Positions 23,732-37,250 are shown, counted from the stretch's first letter. The stretch is 64,000 bases of DNA from Eleginops maclovinus (GCF_036324505.1 NC_086366.1:18120927-18184926), one strand, 5' to 3'. Notes: generated from the letters alone by a model not told the origin. Numbers and translations are program-made.

Positions 23732-25689
23732 GGTTGTGGGTTAGAGACAAATAAGACAAATTAGAGACAAAAAATAATGTGAGTATCTTTCAATATGTCC
23801 AGTATTTTTCGTTTAAAAGTTCTTCCTGAGAGTCAAAGTGAAGGTGATAAATGGTAAATATACTGTACCCGTAGTACACACTATTCATTAGGAATGTGGC
23901 CTTGGTAACAAATGTAAACCTGCTAAATTACTGTGCGGAAAACCAGTGCATAGAGTGCAACAGCAGAATAAGCAGTGAGCTTGAAGAGGGCTGTGTGTGT
24001 GATGGCAGTCATTATTGTGTCATACCGGAAATCACATATTCCCTTTGTATTCTCTCTGGCGTTAAAGCAGCATACAGAGATGCTGGATTTTGTTGACTGA
24101 TTTATTTTTACCAATCAGTGAAATCGTGTGGAGAGCCAGTGATCTGATTCTGATTTTACTCAAATGTCTCTATTAGCCATTGAATATATCATGGAGTTAA
24201 TCACCAGGGTTTTATTTTTCCCTGTAAAAAGTTCCCATGTTTTTCTGTGGAGCTTCATGTGACAGATCTGGATCATTCCCTGCTCTTTGCCTGGCATTAT
24301 GCAGACTCCACTATTTAAAGTTTAAAAATAGCCCAAAGGAGAAGATCAGGCTCCACAAGAATATTTTTACCAAGTGTGTGTCACCTCGTGATATTTTAGT
24401 CTACCCGCTGCAACGTTATCACATTTTGCACCAGTCATAGGGAAACATACTGCCTTTACATTGTTCTGTTATTTCCATGAATGTCTCCACTTCCTGGTGA
24501 ACAGAAAAAGCCATCAAACATATTTCAACAACACTTTCATCTTGGCTGGCGTGCATTTTGCAGTTAAACTGTCCAATCGGGTTTAAAAGAGTTTCACTAA
24601 CCCAGAAGCTGTAATTTGTTGAAAAGCTTGCCGTAGGTTTATGAAGCCTTACTATAACAATAAAAGGAAATGTAATGCATGGTAACATTAAGTTGATGTA
24701 AACAAGCCTCTTGGTGTTTGAAGGTTGACTCAGACTGCAGTATGCATTGTACATTGTCTGCAGCTTCCTTTTTTTTCTCCAGAGGTTTATTCACACCAAT
24801 TTATAGCAGGAAACAGTGTGAATCACAATCGTTTCTGCAGTGAATACAAGGTCTAGTGTGAGCCAAGATATAGCAGATTTATTTTATTCTACTACCTGAA
24901 TAATGTCAATCGTGGCGAGTAAAAACGTGTATTCAGGATTTGGGATCATAGTATCCTAATATGCTTTGTGTACCACAGGAAGCTGTGACAGGAAATGGAA
25001 AAGCAGAAGGACGTACATTTTTATTCCAACATGTACACTACAGTGTATACCTAAATAATAATAAGGTCATAGGGATAATGTCATGGAGTCATTTTGTAAC
25101 GGATTGTTTCTTTGATTGTTTTTATGCATGTAACTGCAAACGAATAAGCATGGTATATAACATACATACAGAGACACAAGGGCAATTTTAAATTATATGC
25201 AATTTAGTAAATAAAAGCTCATCCGATCTTGGTAAATCAAATGTTGAAGTGGTGCCAGAAATTAGAGTACTTAAGGGCTAAGTTGGATGGTTGGGTCTCC
25301 CTGATATAACGAAGACCCTGAGAAAGAAAATCAATGCAAAGCCCGTTTTTAATGAGCTTTCAAAAGGGTTTACTATCCATCATGTCGATGGCAATGCCTC
25401 CCACTCCAATGTTGGTCATTGTGAATTACTGTATCTCCTTTTATAGGATTCTAGACACTGGTGCTTCAGGAGCAGTATGCTGAAAATGAGATCAATCAGT
25501 AAATCAATAACAATAAAAAAAATCCCAATCATTCTCACAGAATATATTTTGTAGATTATGTTCTTTATACTTAAGTGTAAAATAGGTGCATTATTTCAGA
25601 GGATTTGATTTGTGCACAGTTTTTGAATTAATTAATGAAAAATGAAATAACGTTAAAAAATTACCCTTGATTTGTTAGCTGTCTTATAT
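23732..25689. other. Intergenic DNA, nothing recognised
   Basis: AT-rich sequence without coding, RNA or repeat features that I can name. Short open frames here (60-110 codons) show no familiar motif. Confidence 0.5.
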
Positions 25690-27320
25690 ATACATATATA
25701 TATTATCTCAAAGAAGTGAGTACACCCCTCACATGTTTGTAAATATTTTATTATATCTTTTCATGGGACAACACTGAAGATATGACACTTTGATACAATG
25801 TAAAGTAGTCAGTGTACAGCTTTTGTAACAGTGTACATTTGCTGTGCCCTCAAAATAACTCAACACACAGCCATTAATGTCTAAACCGCTGGCAACAAAA
25901 GTGAGTACAGCCCTAAGTGAAAATGGCCAAATTTTGCCCGATTCGCCATTTTCCCTCCCCGATGTCATGTGACTCGTTAGTGTTACAAGGTGTCAGGTGT
26001 GAATGGGGAGCAGGTGTGTTAAATTTGGTGTTATCGCTCTCACACCCTCTCATACTGGTCACTGGAAGTTCAACATGGCACTTCATGGCAAAGAACTCTC
26101 TGAGGATCTGAAAAAAAGAGTTGTTGCTCTACATAAAGATGGCCTAGGCTAAAACAAGATTGCCAACACCCTGAAACTGAGCTGCAGCATGGTGGCCAAG
26201 ACCATACAGCGGTTTAACAAGACAGGTTCCACTCAGAACAGGCCTCGCCATGGTCGACCAAAGAGGTTGAGTGCACGTGCTCAGCATCATATCCACAGGT
26301 TGTCTCTTGAAAACAAACGTACGCCTGCTGCCAGCATTGCTGCATAGGTTAAAGGGGTGGGGGTCAGTCTGTCACTGCTCAGACTATACACCGCACACTG
26401 TATCAAATTGAGTGTCTGCATGACTGTCGTCCCAGAAAGAAGCCTCTTCTAAAGATGATGCACAAGAAAGCCCACAAACAGTTTGCTGAACACAAGCAGA
26501 TTAAGGATTACTGGAACCATGTCCTGTGGTCTTATTTGGTTCAGATGGCGTCAAGCATGTGTGGCGGCAACCAGGTGAGGATTACAAAGACAAGTGTGGC
26601 TTGCCTATAGTCAAGCATGATGGTGGGAGTGTCATGGTTTGGGGCTGCATGAGTGCTGCCGGCTGTGGGGAGCTACAGTTCATTGAGGGAACCATGAATG
26701 CCAACATGTACTGTGACATACTGAAGCAGAGCATGATCCCCTCCCTTCGGAAACTGAGCTGGAGAGCAATATTCTAACATGATAACGACCCCAAACACAC
26801 CTCCAACATGACCACTGCCTTGCTAAAGAAACTGAGGGTAAAGGTGATGGACTGGCCAAGCATGTCTCCAGACCTAAACCCTATTGAGCATCTGTGGGGC
26901 ATCCTCAAACGGAAGGTGGAGGAGCGCAAGGTCTCTATCATCCACCAGCTCTGTGATGTCGTCATGGAGGAGTGGAAGAGGGTTCCAGTGGCAACCTGTG
27001 AAGCTCTAGTGAACTCTATGCCCAAGAAAGTTATGGCAGTTCTGGAAAATAATGGTGGCCATACAAAATATTGACACTTTTGGCACAATTTGGCCATTTT
27101 CACTTAGGGGTGTACTCAATTTTGTTGCCAGCGGTTTAGACATTAATGGCTGTGTTGAATTATTTTGAGGGCACAGCAAATTTACACTGTTATACAAGCT
27201 GTACACTGACTACTTTACATTGTAGCAAAGTGTCATATCTTCAGTGTTGTCCCATGAAAAGATATAATACAATATTTACAAAAATGTGAGGGGTGTACTC
27301 ACTTTTGTGAGATACTGTAT
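25690..27320 (+). mobile_element. Tc1/mariner element with long inverted repeats
   Basis: Both ends carry inverted repeats of roughly 240 bp (about 25700-25940 and 27075-27318). They share AGTGAGTACACCCCTCACAT, TTTTCATGGGACAACACTGA and AATGTCTAAACCGCTGGCAA in opposite orientation. The outermost bases lie in TATATA tracts, consistent with TA insertion. A decayed transposase lies between them. Confidence 0.92.
26075..27074 (+). pseudogene. Tc1-family transposase, broken
   Basis: It starts MALHGKELSEDLKKRVVALH and ends with a transposase C-terminus holding [20 protein letters not shown] (~26850-26910), the DDE-domain tail with the last catalytic Glu. A stop codon follows residue 25 (near 26149), another lies at about 26344, and the frame shifts more than once before 26530. 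It cannot encode a working enzyme. It belongs to a different subfamily from the remnant at 23202. Confidence 0.9.
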
Positions 27321-29034
27321 ATATATATAAAAAAGCGTTGACCTTAATAAAGTCGGGGTGGGTACATGAGCAGGAGTATTAAACACTGACAGGGTGATAT
27401 GAACAGCTTGCTTTCACATCATAACAAGATTATCCTGTTTTATAACCTGAGCCACATAGAGTTATTCTCAATATTTTGACCTTATACAGAAAATATTTCT
27501 AACGTTGACAATAATCAAAAGAATCTGCACACTCCAATCAGTGCAGTATTACACACACTTGATCTGAAATCATTTTTCTATTATAAGAAAGGATAATATG
27601 TACTTCCTAACGATGTAATGTACATTTATCTTTTAACTCCAGCTTCTCCAAACATGCTTTCATAGATCGGCATTAAAGCGGAAAGAAAACCCTAGAAAGC
27701 CTTTCTTTAATAAACAACAGAACTGCCAGTAATGGAAAGCCAACTGCTATTTATTTAACAACTATACAACATCCTGCTGTTTTGTAACAACAGGATATCA
27801 GAAACAGGAAAAGGCTTGCATTTTAATCTGTGGAGAAGCTAATGTACCCATGCTGACCCATAAGGAACACTTAACGGTAATCTGTTCACAAAAATGCATT
27901 AAATAAGATAGATTTACCAACCATTTTGGTTTATTTGAATGACTACATTAATAAATAGTCAAGCAAAAGTATTGCTTAGATTGGATATAAAAACATAAGA
28001 GTGCAATGAATAGACATTGACCAAATGTACTTTATCAATAGCTTTAATCACACTAGCTGTGACAATCAGCTTTCTCTCTTATGTCTTGCATTCACCATGT
28101 TTTAGTTTCCTCAGATACAGAGATTCTTGTTTTTAAGTCCTTCAAACTGTGAGATGAGTTATGGCTTTGAGGAACATTTACTGCTGTATAAAAGGGCAGC
28201 CATCATGCTAGAGGCTGGTGAGAGTCTTTGATACAAGAACATTATGAAAGATGGAGCCTGACTTCTACATGAATCCATGATTTAATAGATTAAAGTGACA
28301 GATGGCATAAAGTCACTGTTGTTTATGGGCCTCTAAACCTCACCTTGAGGGGACACATGTTTGCTTTTCAATATTTCACGCTGATCATTGTCCCACATTG
28401 TATTTGTGCAGTTTATTTCCAATGTCAAGATGTCTAATTGCAGCAGAGTACAAAGAGCGTGTGTGCTCTGAATGATGATAAGGAGGCAGATATGAGTGCT
28501 GCTGTGTGCTTCCTAAATGGCAGTGATGAGCCACAATTAAGTCACTGCCATTTACCATCTTGGTGACTGAAAAGCCAGATGAAATCAAAGCTGACACTGA
28601 AATGACGGGGCAGAGGACAAACGCAAATTCGACATGCTAATGTGTGCTAATTACCAACCCCCAATGCAGAATTGTTTACTACTCAAAACTGTCTAGATCG
28701 TTTACTTCTTTCTTTTATTTCGGCATTCATAATTTTCTTTTGTTGGTTTATTATTTTGCCAATCAGCATGCACATGAAGCAGCGACGGACCCTGTAGTTC
28801 ATATCAATTTTGCTTGGTGATAAAACAAGAAGTGGTCTCTGCAGGGCTTCAAACAATGTAATGTTATGATTTGTATACCTTTCATGATTAAAGTGTACTT
28901 GCAACGTATGCTATTCTGTATGTTAAATGTACGCCAGCCCCAAAATTAAACTGCTGAAATTAGGTTAGGCTCTTTTCAGTTGTTTCCCCTGGTGCAGCCC
29001 TAGCCTCAGAGGAAATAAAAACAAGGCTCTCAAT
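27321..29034. other. Intergenic DNA, nothing recognised
   Basis: AT-rich sequence with no gene, RNA or named repeat that I can support. Confidence 0.5.
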
Positions 29035-29164
29035 TAGGGTGGCCAGACGCCCGGCTTTAGGCCGGACAGTCCAGCTTGTCAATGCCCTGTCCGGCGACGG
29101 CGCAGCATCAAGCCGGACGCGTATTTGTCCTCCTTCTTGAAAAGCCGGACGTCTGGCCACCCTA
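29035..29164. mobile_element. 130 bp MITE with perfect 8 bp target duplication (hAT-type)
   Basis: The element starts TAGGGTGGCCAGACG and ends CGTCTGGCCACCCTA, a perfect 15 bp inverted repeat. CTCTCAAT occurs immediately on both sides (29027-29034 and 29165-29172). The 8 bp duplication points to mobilisation by a hAT transposase. Inside are four CCGGAC/GTCCGG motifs in both orientations, so the whole unit could fold on itself. It is GC-rich against AT-rich surroundings. Confidence 0.9.
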
Positions 29165-29840
29165 CTCTCAATGGAACCAAATACATGGGAATTGTGTTCT
29201 TTTTAATGACGGTAAAATCTAAGGTTAAAACACTGTCCTATTAGCAAAATGTTAAAACCATCTTTAAAAGGGTCAGGAGGCGTAGTCCCTTAGCTTTATA
29301 GTCCACGTTGTTTATTGTGGTTGTCACATGACTCAAATAGCCAATGACAATCGTGTTCTAAACCGCACAGCTGGTCATCATTTTACACACCACCGAACAA
29401 GCAGCGGAGTCAAGTCAAACATAGTTTGACAGGACACTCAGGCATGAATCCTTCAAATTAAGAGCGTTAAATCGTTTGCTTTTGACATGAAATATGAAAA
29501 GTATTATGCAGATTGGCATGGCCAACGGAGTGAGGTTGTGTGAATGTTTATCATTCCATGAGCAAGTGACACCTCATATAGTAGCCTTGAGATGCAATCC
29601 ATTCAGTTACAGTAATAAAATAACAATTGCACAAACCAGTATCTGAAATATTCATCGCATTAAATCATTATCATAAGGAAGAGTTAAATATTTTTCCTAG
29701 GATAAAATTAATTTAAATGTAAAATGAAGTATTTTGCCAGTAAGCCCTTTATTTGTGTGATGTTGATTTTTACTTTGTTTGTTTTTGTTTTTTCCCACCA
29801 CCCTTGACTGCTTTGAGTGAAAAACATACATGTTGCAATG

Positions 29841-29843
<3 letters not shown>

Positions 29844-29923
<80 letters not shown>
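29844..29923. repeat. (AT)n microsatellite
   Basis: About 80 bases of pure AT dinucleotide. Confidence 0.98.
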
Positions 29924-29929
<6 letters not shown>

Positions 29930-30169
29930 ACTGAAATAAAAGGAAGTAAACTCTAGTGTTAATGGCTGAGGATTGCCTTTTCATTGGGTTAACATGCGTA
30001 TCATGCAAAAGTTATACTCATTCACTATGCTTTCATTTTGAAACATCTTACCGGAAGTATTGCTGTAATTCCCTCCTAACTTGACAGGTGTGAAGCTCAA
30101 CATGCTATGGATTTGATAATGTACGGCAGACAGTCTGCAGCTGGCGCTCACATACGGAAGGCAATTCTC

Positions 30170-30362
30170 TCCGCTCACGTTATCCTTCCTCGCGATGTTG
30201 TTAATAATGGACTCGGTGCCGCCGAATGGAGCGCGTGCCTGTGACCCTGATGGCAGATCGATGGTATAAATCGGAGAGGAAGTTTACCTCCAGCGACCCG
30301 ATCATAGAGGCGCTTCTGGTGGATCACTGCACGGCGGTTTACCCATTTAACTATAGCCTACG
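30170..30362 (+). promoter_or_regulatory. trmt9b: Probable trmt9b promoter and first exon
   Basis: A CpG-richer segment ends in a strong donor (CTACG|GTAAGG, donor at 30363). A TATA-like GGTATAAATC lies at about 30263-30272. If used, transcription would start near 30295 and this exon would be untranslated. If transcription starts further upstream, an open frame from ATG 30226 runs 45 codons through the donor and joins the next trmt9b exon in frame. The link to trmt9b rests on position and phase only. Confidence 0.45.
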
Positions 30363-33300
30363 GTAAGGGGTTTTGCATTTGTGCTTATAATCACAAGGAT
30401 GCAGGAGAGAATATGCAAACATTGCCATTATTGTAGAAGTAGTTGCCCTATTTAATTATATTTTGGTTTGTCTTAACTCTGACCTTGAATACATATGTAT
30501 GTACAATATAATTGATGTAAGAAACTTTGTTGGCATAAAGTGGAAGCCCATATGTTGTGCAAGTCCTTTATACTAATATCCATTCTTAAAATGAATAGAA
30601 TACACAAATATATGGCTTTGTATCACAGTACTTTGAAATGAGCACACAGAATGGACAAACAATAATATTCTGAATTAATTGAGTTGCATTTTGTCTGATC
30701 CTTATCCTATATCTAAAACCTATGAATAAATGTGCACGTTATTGTAGGCATATTTTAAAGAAACACATCATTGCAGAGTGATAATAATAGATGGATGCAG
30801 CAGTGAGGGGAGTCTAATTTTACCAGACTACCTCTCACCACATGTTTATGTCTGGTCATTAACTGATTTAATGGCAGGCAAACCCTTGATGTGTAAACCA
30901 TGTTCTCTGTGGTTCTTCATGCAGTGGTTAGTGGCAGATGGCAGGATCACTGTGCAGCACTTTCTGTTCAGAATAACACCACTAATCCCATTTAAGCACT
31001 GCTGATAGGTGAACTAAGGTCTCAGTCATTCAGGAACATTTTGTAATAAAACATATCTGTACTGACATCTATAATTGTGAGATTTGGAGATGCATCAGGC
31101 TAGCTCAATTCAAAAGCCACATATTATATAACTGATTTTGAATGTGCTTTACCTCGGACACATCTGTAACCTCTTGATTTAATTTTAGTTCCCATTGTCA
31201 GTCAGATGCAGTGCTGTGACAGTTTAGTGAGCATCCTGGGAAACTATGGCGAAATTGAGCACATAGGAGGCCATATTACAACATTACATAAGTGATGTTT
31301 TCCTTCCACTTGGCTGGGAGAAGCAGATGATGGAGGTCCAGAAATAGGTCTGAGTGAAGGAAGAGGGGATGCTGCACACACTGTTTACCAACGAAGGAGT
31401 ACACGGACAAGCCCGGCAATGCCCATTGAGTGTATGGCTTTCACGATCAGTTTATAAAGAGACATATTTGCCTTTTGTGTATCTGTGGCTTGCCGTTGCT
31501 ACTAATATCCTGCCGTTAATGTTCCTAGCAATATTCATTGTGTGCACTGGTGCACATAAAGGGGCACTAGGCAGTATTACATTCAAGGGCATATCCATGT
31601 AATGTATTTTAAGAGATATGGAAGGGGAATCACTTGGTTTTCTTTCTAGCTAACCTCATCATCAAAGTGCACTGGCATTACATGGATCATTAGGTTTCAT
31701 CTGTTTTAGATTTTTTATTGTGAGTCTCTTCACAGGCAGACTGACTTAAAGCAAAGGTAGATATCATCGTACTGTCAACTTTAAACTTGGTGCAATCTAA
31801 TAGAGAACTGAAACAACCACAAGCAATGTTTCATATTGTTGATTAGGTGGATTGTAATACAATATTGTCCAAAACAATACAAGATTAACATAAATGGTTT
31901 TTCAAGTATCTATTAGTATCTTTGCCAATATTGTATTTTATATTCAGTGCTTATTTATCTTAAAACACATGCCAGATGTATGATGGCTGTGATATATAAT
32001 ATGCTTCCTTCTATTGATTGGCACTGACAACTTCAATCCATTACATGTGAGTTGACCAATAATGTCCTACTATCAGATCCTAGCTATACCCACAAATTAA
32101 ATTATATTTCCCTCAATACTTGCATACTAAATTAACTTCAGGAAAAAAGTAATTGGAGATATGTAGCCTAGACTGCATCATTTTATAAAAGCAAAAATAA
32201 CCAGCAGCACACACTTTACAAATTAGACTTTTTCTTACTATGGCATGAACATTAAAATATCAATGTTTTTTTTATAAATAGTAATTTTGCTAAATATCTT
32301 TTCAGACCTATTTAAACCATCTGATGCCATGCTGACAATCTTATTAACATTATTACAGTTTGATTTAATGATCCAGCCTTGCCATCATGTGCCTTTATAC
32401 ACATCTGTTTTTGAAATCTCTTTGTCTCCAATGTTTTTCATAAATTGTGTTTTGGTGTGGCTTTGCTTTGCATGAAATTGTGATGCAATGAAACCTCCTG
32501 ATAATACATTATGAAACATAACCATTCAGGTCAAGTGGAACTTTGCATATTAAGATATATTTTGTATAAAATACTATTGTGCTTTGGATAATAACATAGA
32601 AAAACACTTTGTACATATAGTGCTTGAGGGAGCCGCATCAGCACTGCAGGAGCTGTGGGCCGCATCCTAATAAACTGAGGGCTGCAGTGGGAGCTGTGAA
32701 AACAGACCTGCCACAAACATCACAATTACTTCATGCCCACATTTGCTATCAGTTCTCAAATTCTATGATTCACCTACAATATGAATGTTTAACAAACATA
32801 ACCTTAGGCAGTGATGGATGGTTTCTGTTTTTGAAACATAATGTTTTCATACAAATGATCTGATTGTGTTTTCTCAGTCATTCTCAATTTGAAAAAAAAA
32901 ATATTATGAATCAGCGACTATTATGTTTCAAAGAAAAAGAAACATCACAACGTGATATTTAGTTTTGCGGTGCTGAGATGAATCTTAGATTTTCTAATCG
33001 GACCAAATCCACCCACACAAATATCTTGGTTTCCTGGGAAAGTGATAGTCCTCCTCAGAATCAATGAGGGTTAGGGTAGATGAAAGGGATTCCTAGAATG
33101 GGAGTTGATGCTTGTGACACTGAATAATATTATAATGTGTAAAAGCCTTTTCCAACAGAGTATGAAACGTGGCAAAGGAGAATCTTAAAAAAAACCAAAA
33201 ACTTTCACAATGACATTATGATGTTGGATTTGCATCATGTCTGCAACCAATGTGTGTGTGTGTGTGTGTTGACCTTTTTGCTTTTACGTTATTGTTTAAA

Positions 33301-33739
33301 ACAATTTGACGCAGCTGCTGTGGAAATGGTCCTTCAGAGTGCTCTGTGGGATGGGAAGAGCTTCCTCACTGGTATCTTGTTTGTTAATTTTAATTCACAA
33401 TTGTTTTTTGAGACACAATTAATGAAAAAATAAACATAATGACTTTTATTAATAGTGCTGAAAATCAGTGTATCCTAATGGAGGACTGCAGGGTGGATGG
33501 GCAGAGGATGACTGGTCGTGACCGTAGCGGTTACTTCAAGTACAAAATGGAGGTTTTGTTGTTAAATCATCACTGCTGCCTGATATTTGATGAGTGTGTC
33601 TGCTGATTAATGTGTCCTTTAAATTACGTTGGTGAACCTTTTGAAAAGCATGTAGAGTCCGACTCCTATGTGCCGTTCCCTTTGGGGGAATTTTATTTTC
33701 CTAATGAAACATAATGCTTACTTGTGTTTGTCCCTGCAG
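30363..33739 (+). other. trmt9b: Probable first intron of trmt9b
   Basis: No other exon is recognised in these 3.4 kb. The sequence is AT-rich with a short GT run near 33249-33270. Confidence 0.45.
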
Positions 33740-33779
33740 GCATGATGATACTGTGAGGCCGCTGCATGAGGCTGCCTGG

Positions 33780-35642
33780 ATGAAGATGATGGAGGAGGCT
33801 GCCAGTCAGCTTGAGAGAGACCATGTGCACAGTATCTATGACAAGATTGCTCCATATTTCAACGATAGCCGCTATAAAGCCTGGCCAAAGGTGCAACAGT
33901 TCCTGCTGGATCTGCAGCCAGGCAGCATCGTGGCTGACATTGGTGGGTGTCAACTCAAGCAGTGATGTATTTCTTAGCAACCCACAATACTTGATCAATA
34001 ATACATTTTTTGTGCTTATTTTAAACACAGTACGTAACTGTAAAACTGGCTTCCCTAAGGAAAGGGAAGGGCGCATTTGTATAAGTTATTCTACCACTGA
34101 TCATTTTCCAATCAGCCGCTAGCGTTGTAGCTCACTGTCTTGTCCTTGGCAGGCTGTGGCAATGGCAAGTATCTCCACATCAACAAGGAGGTGTTCAAGC
34201 TGGGATGCGATGTCTGTCGCCCCCTGGTGGACTTTGCCTGGAGCCAAGGACACGAGGTCCAGATGTGCGACGGCCTGCATTTGCCTTACAGAGACGGCTG
34301 CTTTGACGCTGTGCTCTCTATTGCAGGTAAAGGACCAACACATGGAGCTTTTGTGATTTCTATGACTCAGAAACAAACCACCCTATTCACACTGTGCATG
34401 AACCCTTACTGCTTTAGTCATTATTTGCCTCAAATACATGAAGTCAAAAATAATGACAAACATCCACACACTTGTGTTGCTTAGCAAACTGTCTGAAATA
34501 ATTCATGTGTCCTTCAACAAAAGTGTGTAACAGTGAGCAAAGACAAAAGTAGACACCCACACTGTTTATTAGAGTTGTGTGCTATACACAGTTTGCAGAA
34601 TGTTTTTTGTTGCTGGCAAGAGCTGAATGTGACTAAAAATCATAATTAAATAAATGCCTGCTCATTTTCCTACTTTATTCTGATGAATTCATGTTTTTAC
34701 ACAGTTATCCATCATTTGTCCACCAAAGAGCGTCGTATTCGAGCAATAAAGGAGATGGCTCGCACCCTGCAAGTAGGCGGACGCATTATGATCTATGTGT
34801 GGGCCATGGAGCAGAAACGTCGTAAATTCGAGAAACAAGACATCTTCGTTCCTTGGAACCCCAACCCTCATTCGCCCACTGACAGGGAGCCTGCCAAACC
34901 CAGAAGGAGGGCCACAGCTCAGAGTATGAGCGAAGCCATAGACAACACCGATAAGCACAGGAAGGTTAGAAGCACATCCTCCGTTGCAGACGAAGAAGAC
35001 CTGACCTGCACCACGCCACAGCAGAGCACACAGAGACTGTGGTTCTTCTCCAGGTCTCTGGATTCTGTGTTTGACTTTGGCAGCTTATCCATCTCACGGT
35101 CGTCCTCCAGAGACCTGAACACTTTATCCTCACCCACAGGTGAGAATGAGCGGAACAAGAGCAGCCAGTGGGGGAGAGGACGAGGCCTCATCAAACAGGT
35201 CTCAAGCTTCTTTTCCCCACCGTCTGTGATCGGATCAGAGGAGGACGTCTTTGACTCAGTCACAAACATGCACAAAGGACAAAATGCTCGGGGAAGCAAC
35301 AATGACACAGAACACCAGAGTGTCTCAGTTTCTTTAGCTCAGGAGTGCGGCTCTCTTGCCCTGCCAGACCTGGTTCCTTTCCAGAAGGAGCATCTGAAGC
35401 AGTCTTCAGATGAAAGTGAAGGAGGGCTGCGGGTAAAACAGCAGCAGGAAAGCACAAAGAGTCCTCAGGTGAGCGAGGGGCGGGTGGAGGGCCCCTGTCT
35501 GAGGTACTATCACGTCTTCAGGGAGGGAGAACTGGCCGAGCTGATAGAGAAACATGTTGAAGAACTTCATGTCAAACACACCTACTTTGACCATGCCAAC
35601 TGGTGTGTGGTGGCAGAGAAAGTTCAGTTGTGGAAAATATGA
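33780..35642 (+). CDS. trmt9b: tRNA methyltransferase 9-like protein (TRMT9B/KIAA1456)
   Basis: This is a paralogue of ALKBH8/Trm9, the SAM-dependent enzymes that methylate wobble-uridine modifications on tRNA. Its own activity is less certain. Exons: coding part of 33740-33942 (start 33780), 34153-34326 and 34705-35642; 1275 nt, 424 aa (human ~454). The SAM-binding motif I is VADIGCGNGK (residues 51-60). Then come CDVCRPLVDFA, LPYRDGCFDAVLSIA and VIHHLSTKERRIRAIKEMAR (113-132), then IMIYVWAMEQ. A long low-complexity insert (about 160-370) separates this from the conserved tail LRYYHVFREGELAELI and ANWCVVAEK, with LWFFSRSLDS in between. All of these agree with human TRMT9B. The first in-frame ATG of the exon is used; the human start matches the Met at 33789. 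Earlier ATGs in the exon (33742, 33745) are out of frame. Confidence 0.94.
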
Positions 35643-36835
35643 TTTTAACTTGTTTTCATTTGTTGCATAACTGCCTCAATTTTTAGCAATTTCACACATC
35701 ATCTTGATCACATTCATGTGACTGAAAAGTGATAATGTAAAAATAAACAAATGTAGACATTGTTGAAGGTACACCAAACACTAAACTACTCCACTGCTGC
35801 AGAGCTAAATTTAACTGTTTGGAAATTGTGATTTTTGTTGTATTTGTTTCTCGTTGTCCTAGACCCAACCGTATCTAGCATTACAAAAGTTTACATGGCC
35901 TCACTAATGGTTTTGCAGCAGTAACGTATTGTGCTTTTCAATGCCTATTACTGTATACTTTTCCACATTGTTTTATTTCTTCTATGAAACCAACAGGCAG
36001 TATCCAGATATCCTGGGCATTCTTTTAGAATCATATATTCGTTTTTTTATTATCAAACAACAGTGAGCATCAGTGCCACTAGTGATTTTTAACTTTTAAC
36101 TTTTTTTGTTTTTGTTAAAAGAGCATTTCTGCAAGAGAGATGTTAAGAAATGCACTGTTTCTCTCTTTGGACTTGGATATTTTGTGAGAAGATAAATACT
36201 CTTCCACCTGCTGTTAAATGTTTTAATGCATTGATTACATTAGAAAAAGTGTATTTCTTTGTGTCTGTTTATTTTTACAATTATACATTCCTTAAATCTA
36301 ACAATGAGCTAAACTTGCAGAAGGAAAATTATTGGTAGAACTGTGTAAACTGCTCTTGCGTAAACTTTCATAACACTATCATAAGAGCCTAAAGTTGTGC
36401 AGAATATCTTCCAAGACATTTGTGCATTTGCTTGTTGTGTTTTTGATTCCAAGAATGTGTTGCCAGTATGTTTGTGTGTGCTTGATGTTTTTAAAAAGTT
36501 GTTTACTGTCTTGTTTGGAAGTACCAAGCTGAACTATACCACTGGCATTTTTTAGCAAATCAACTGCCTGATATACTGTGAATTAACATTGCACTGTACC
36601 ACAAATATGTTGCTGCTTGATGTCAGTAAATGACATAAAAATAGGTGAAATTTAAAACGTACTATTGTACCTATAAGCCAAGGATTGTGCGCATCTGTAA
36701 CAGCACAATATGTGTGAACCAACTGTGTATGTTCTGAAGTGACACTGGTACCTTGATGTCTTATGTGACCTGTTATAAATACTTTTGAGTTTTACTTTAT
36801 TAAATACGTTTGTTCACGAGTGTTGTTGTGTTGCA
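35643..36835 (+). other. trmt9b: trmt9b 3'UTR and poly(A) signal
   Basis: A long AT-rich 3'UTR ends at an ATTAAA signal at 36799-36804. A GTTGTTGTGTTG tract follows it as a possible downstream element. Confidence 0.55.
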
Positions 36836-36875
36836 GTTACTTTCATAAAGCATACATGTCAAAACTTGGTACATC

Positions 36876-36881
36876 TTTATT
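36876..36881 (-). terminator. Poly(A) signal of the hdac12-like gene
   Basis: AATAAA on the reverse strand (TTTATT on the forward strand). It lies about 370 bases after the gene's stop codon and about 70 bases from the trmt9b signal on the other strand. Confidence 0.55.
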
Positions 36882-37250
36882 CTGTGACATCCACATATAA
36901 TTCAAAAACACTAGTACATAGTGAGATACAGTAAGGTGCTACTATAGAAGTAATGAGAATGTATCTTGATGAGGTAAACAGCAAGTCAAACAACTTTCTA
37001 TAATCACTACTAGGTTGTCACTAGGTTGACACCCAAATCAAATATCATTAGTAGAGCTCTGAGCAGATGGTCGAACAGGAAGTTTCCAAAAGACTGTTTT
37101 CATAATTCTTGAAAATGTATTTACCTTGATAACATATTAATATACAGAGTACCAAATAATTAATTTCAAAACATAGGTACTGGCATTGGCTCTAATAGAT
37201 CAAGTACTGGTGAGGCTCTGATGGTCTTCTGGATTCGGGGCATGAAGGTT

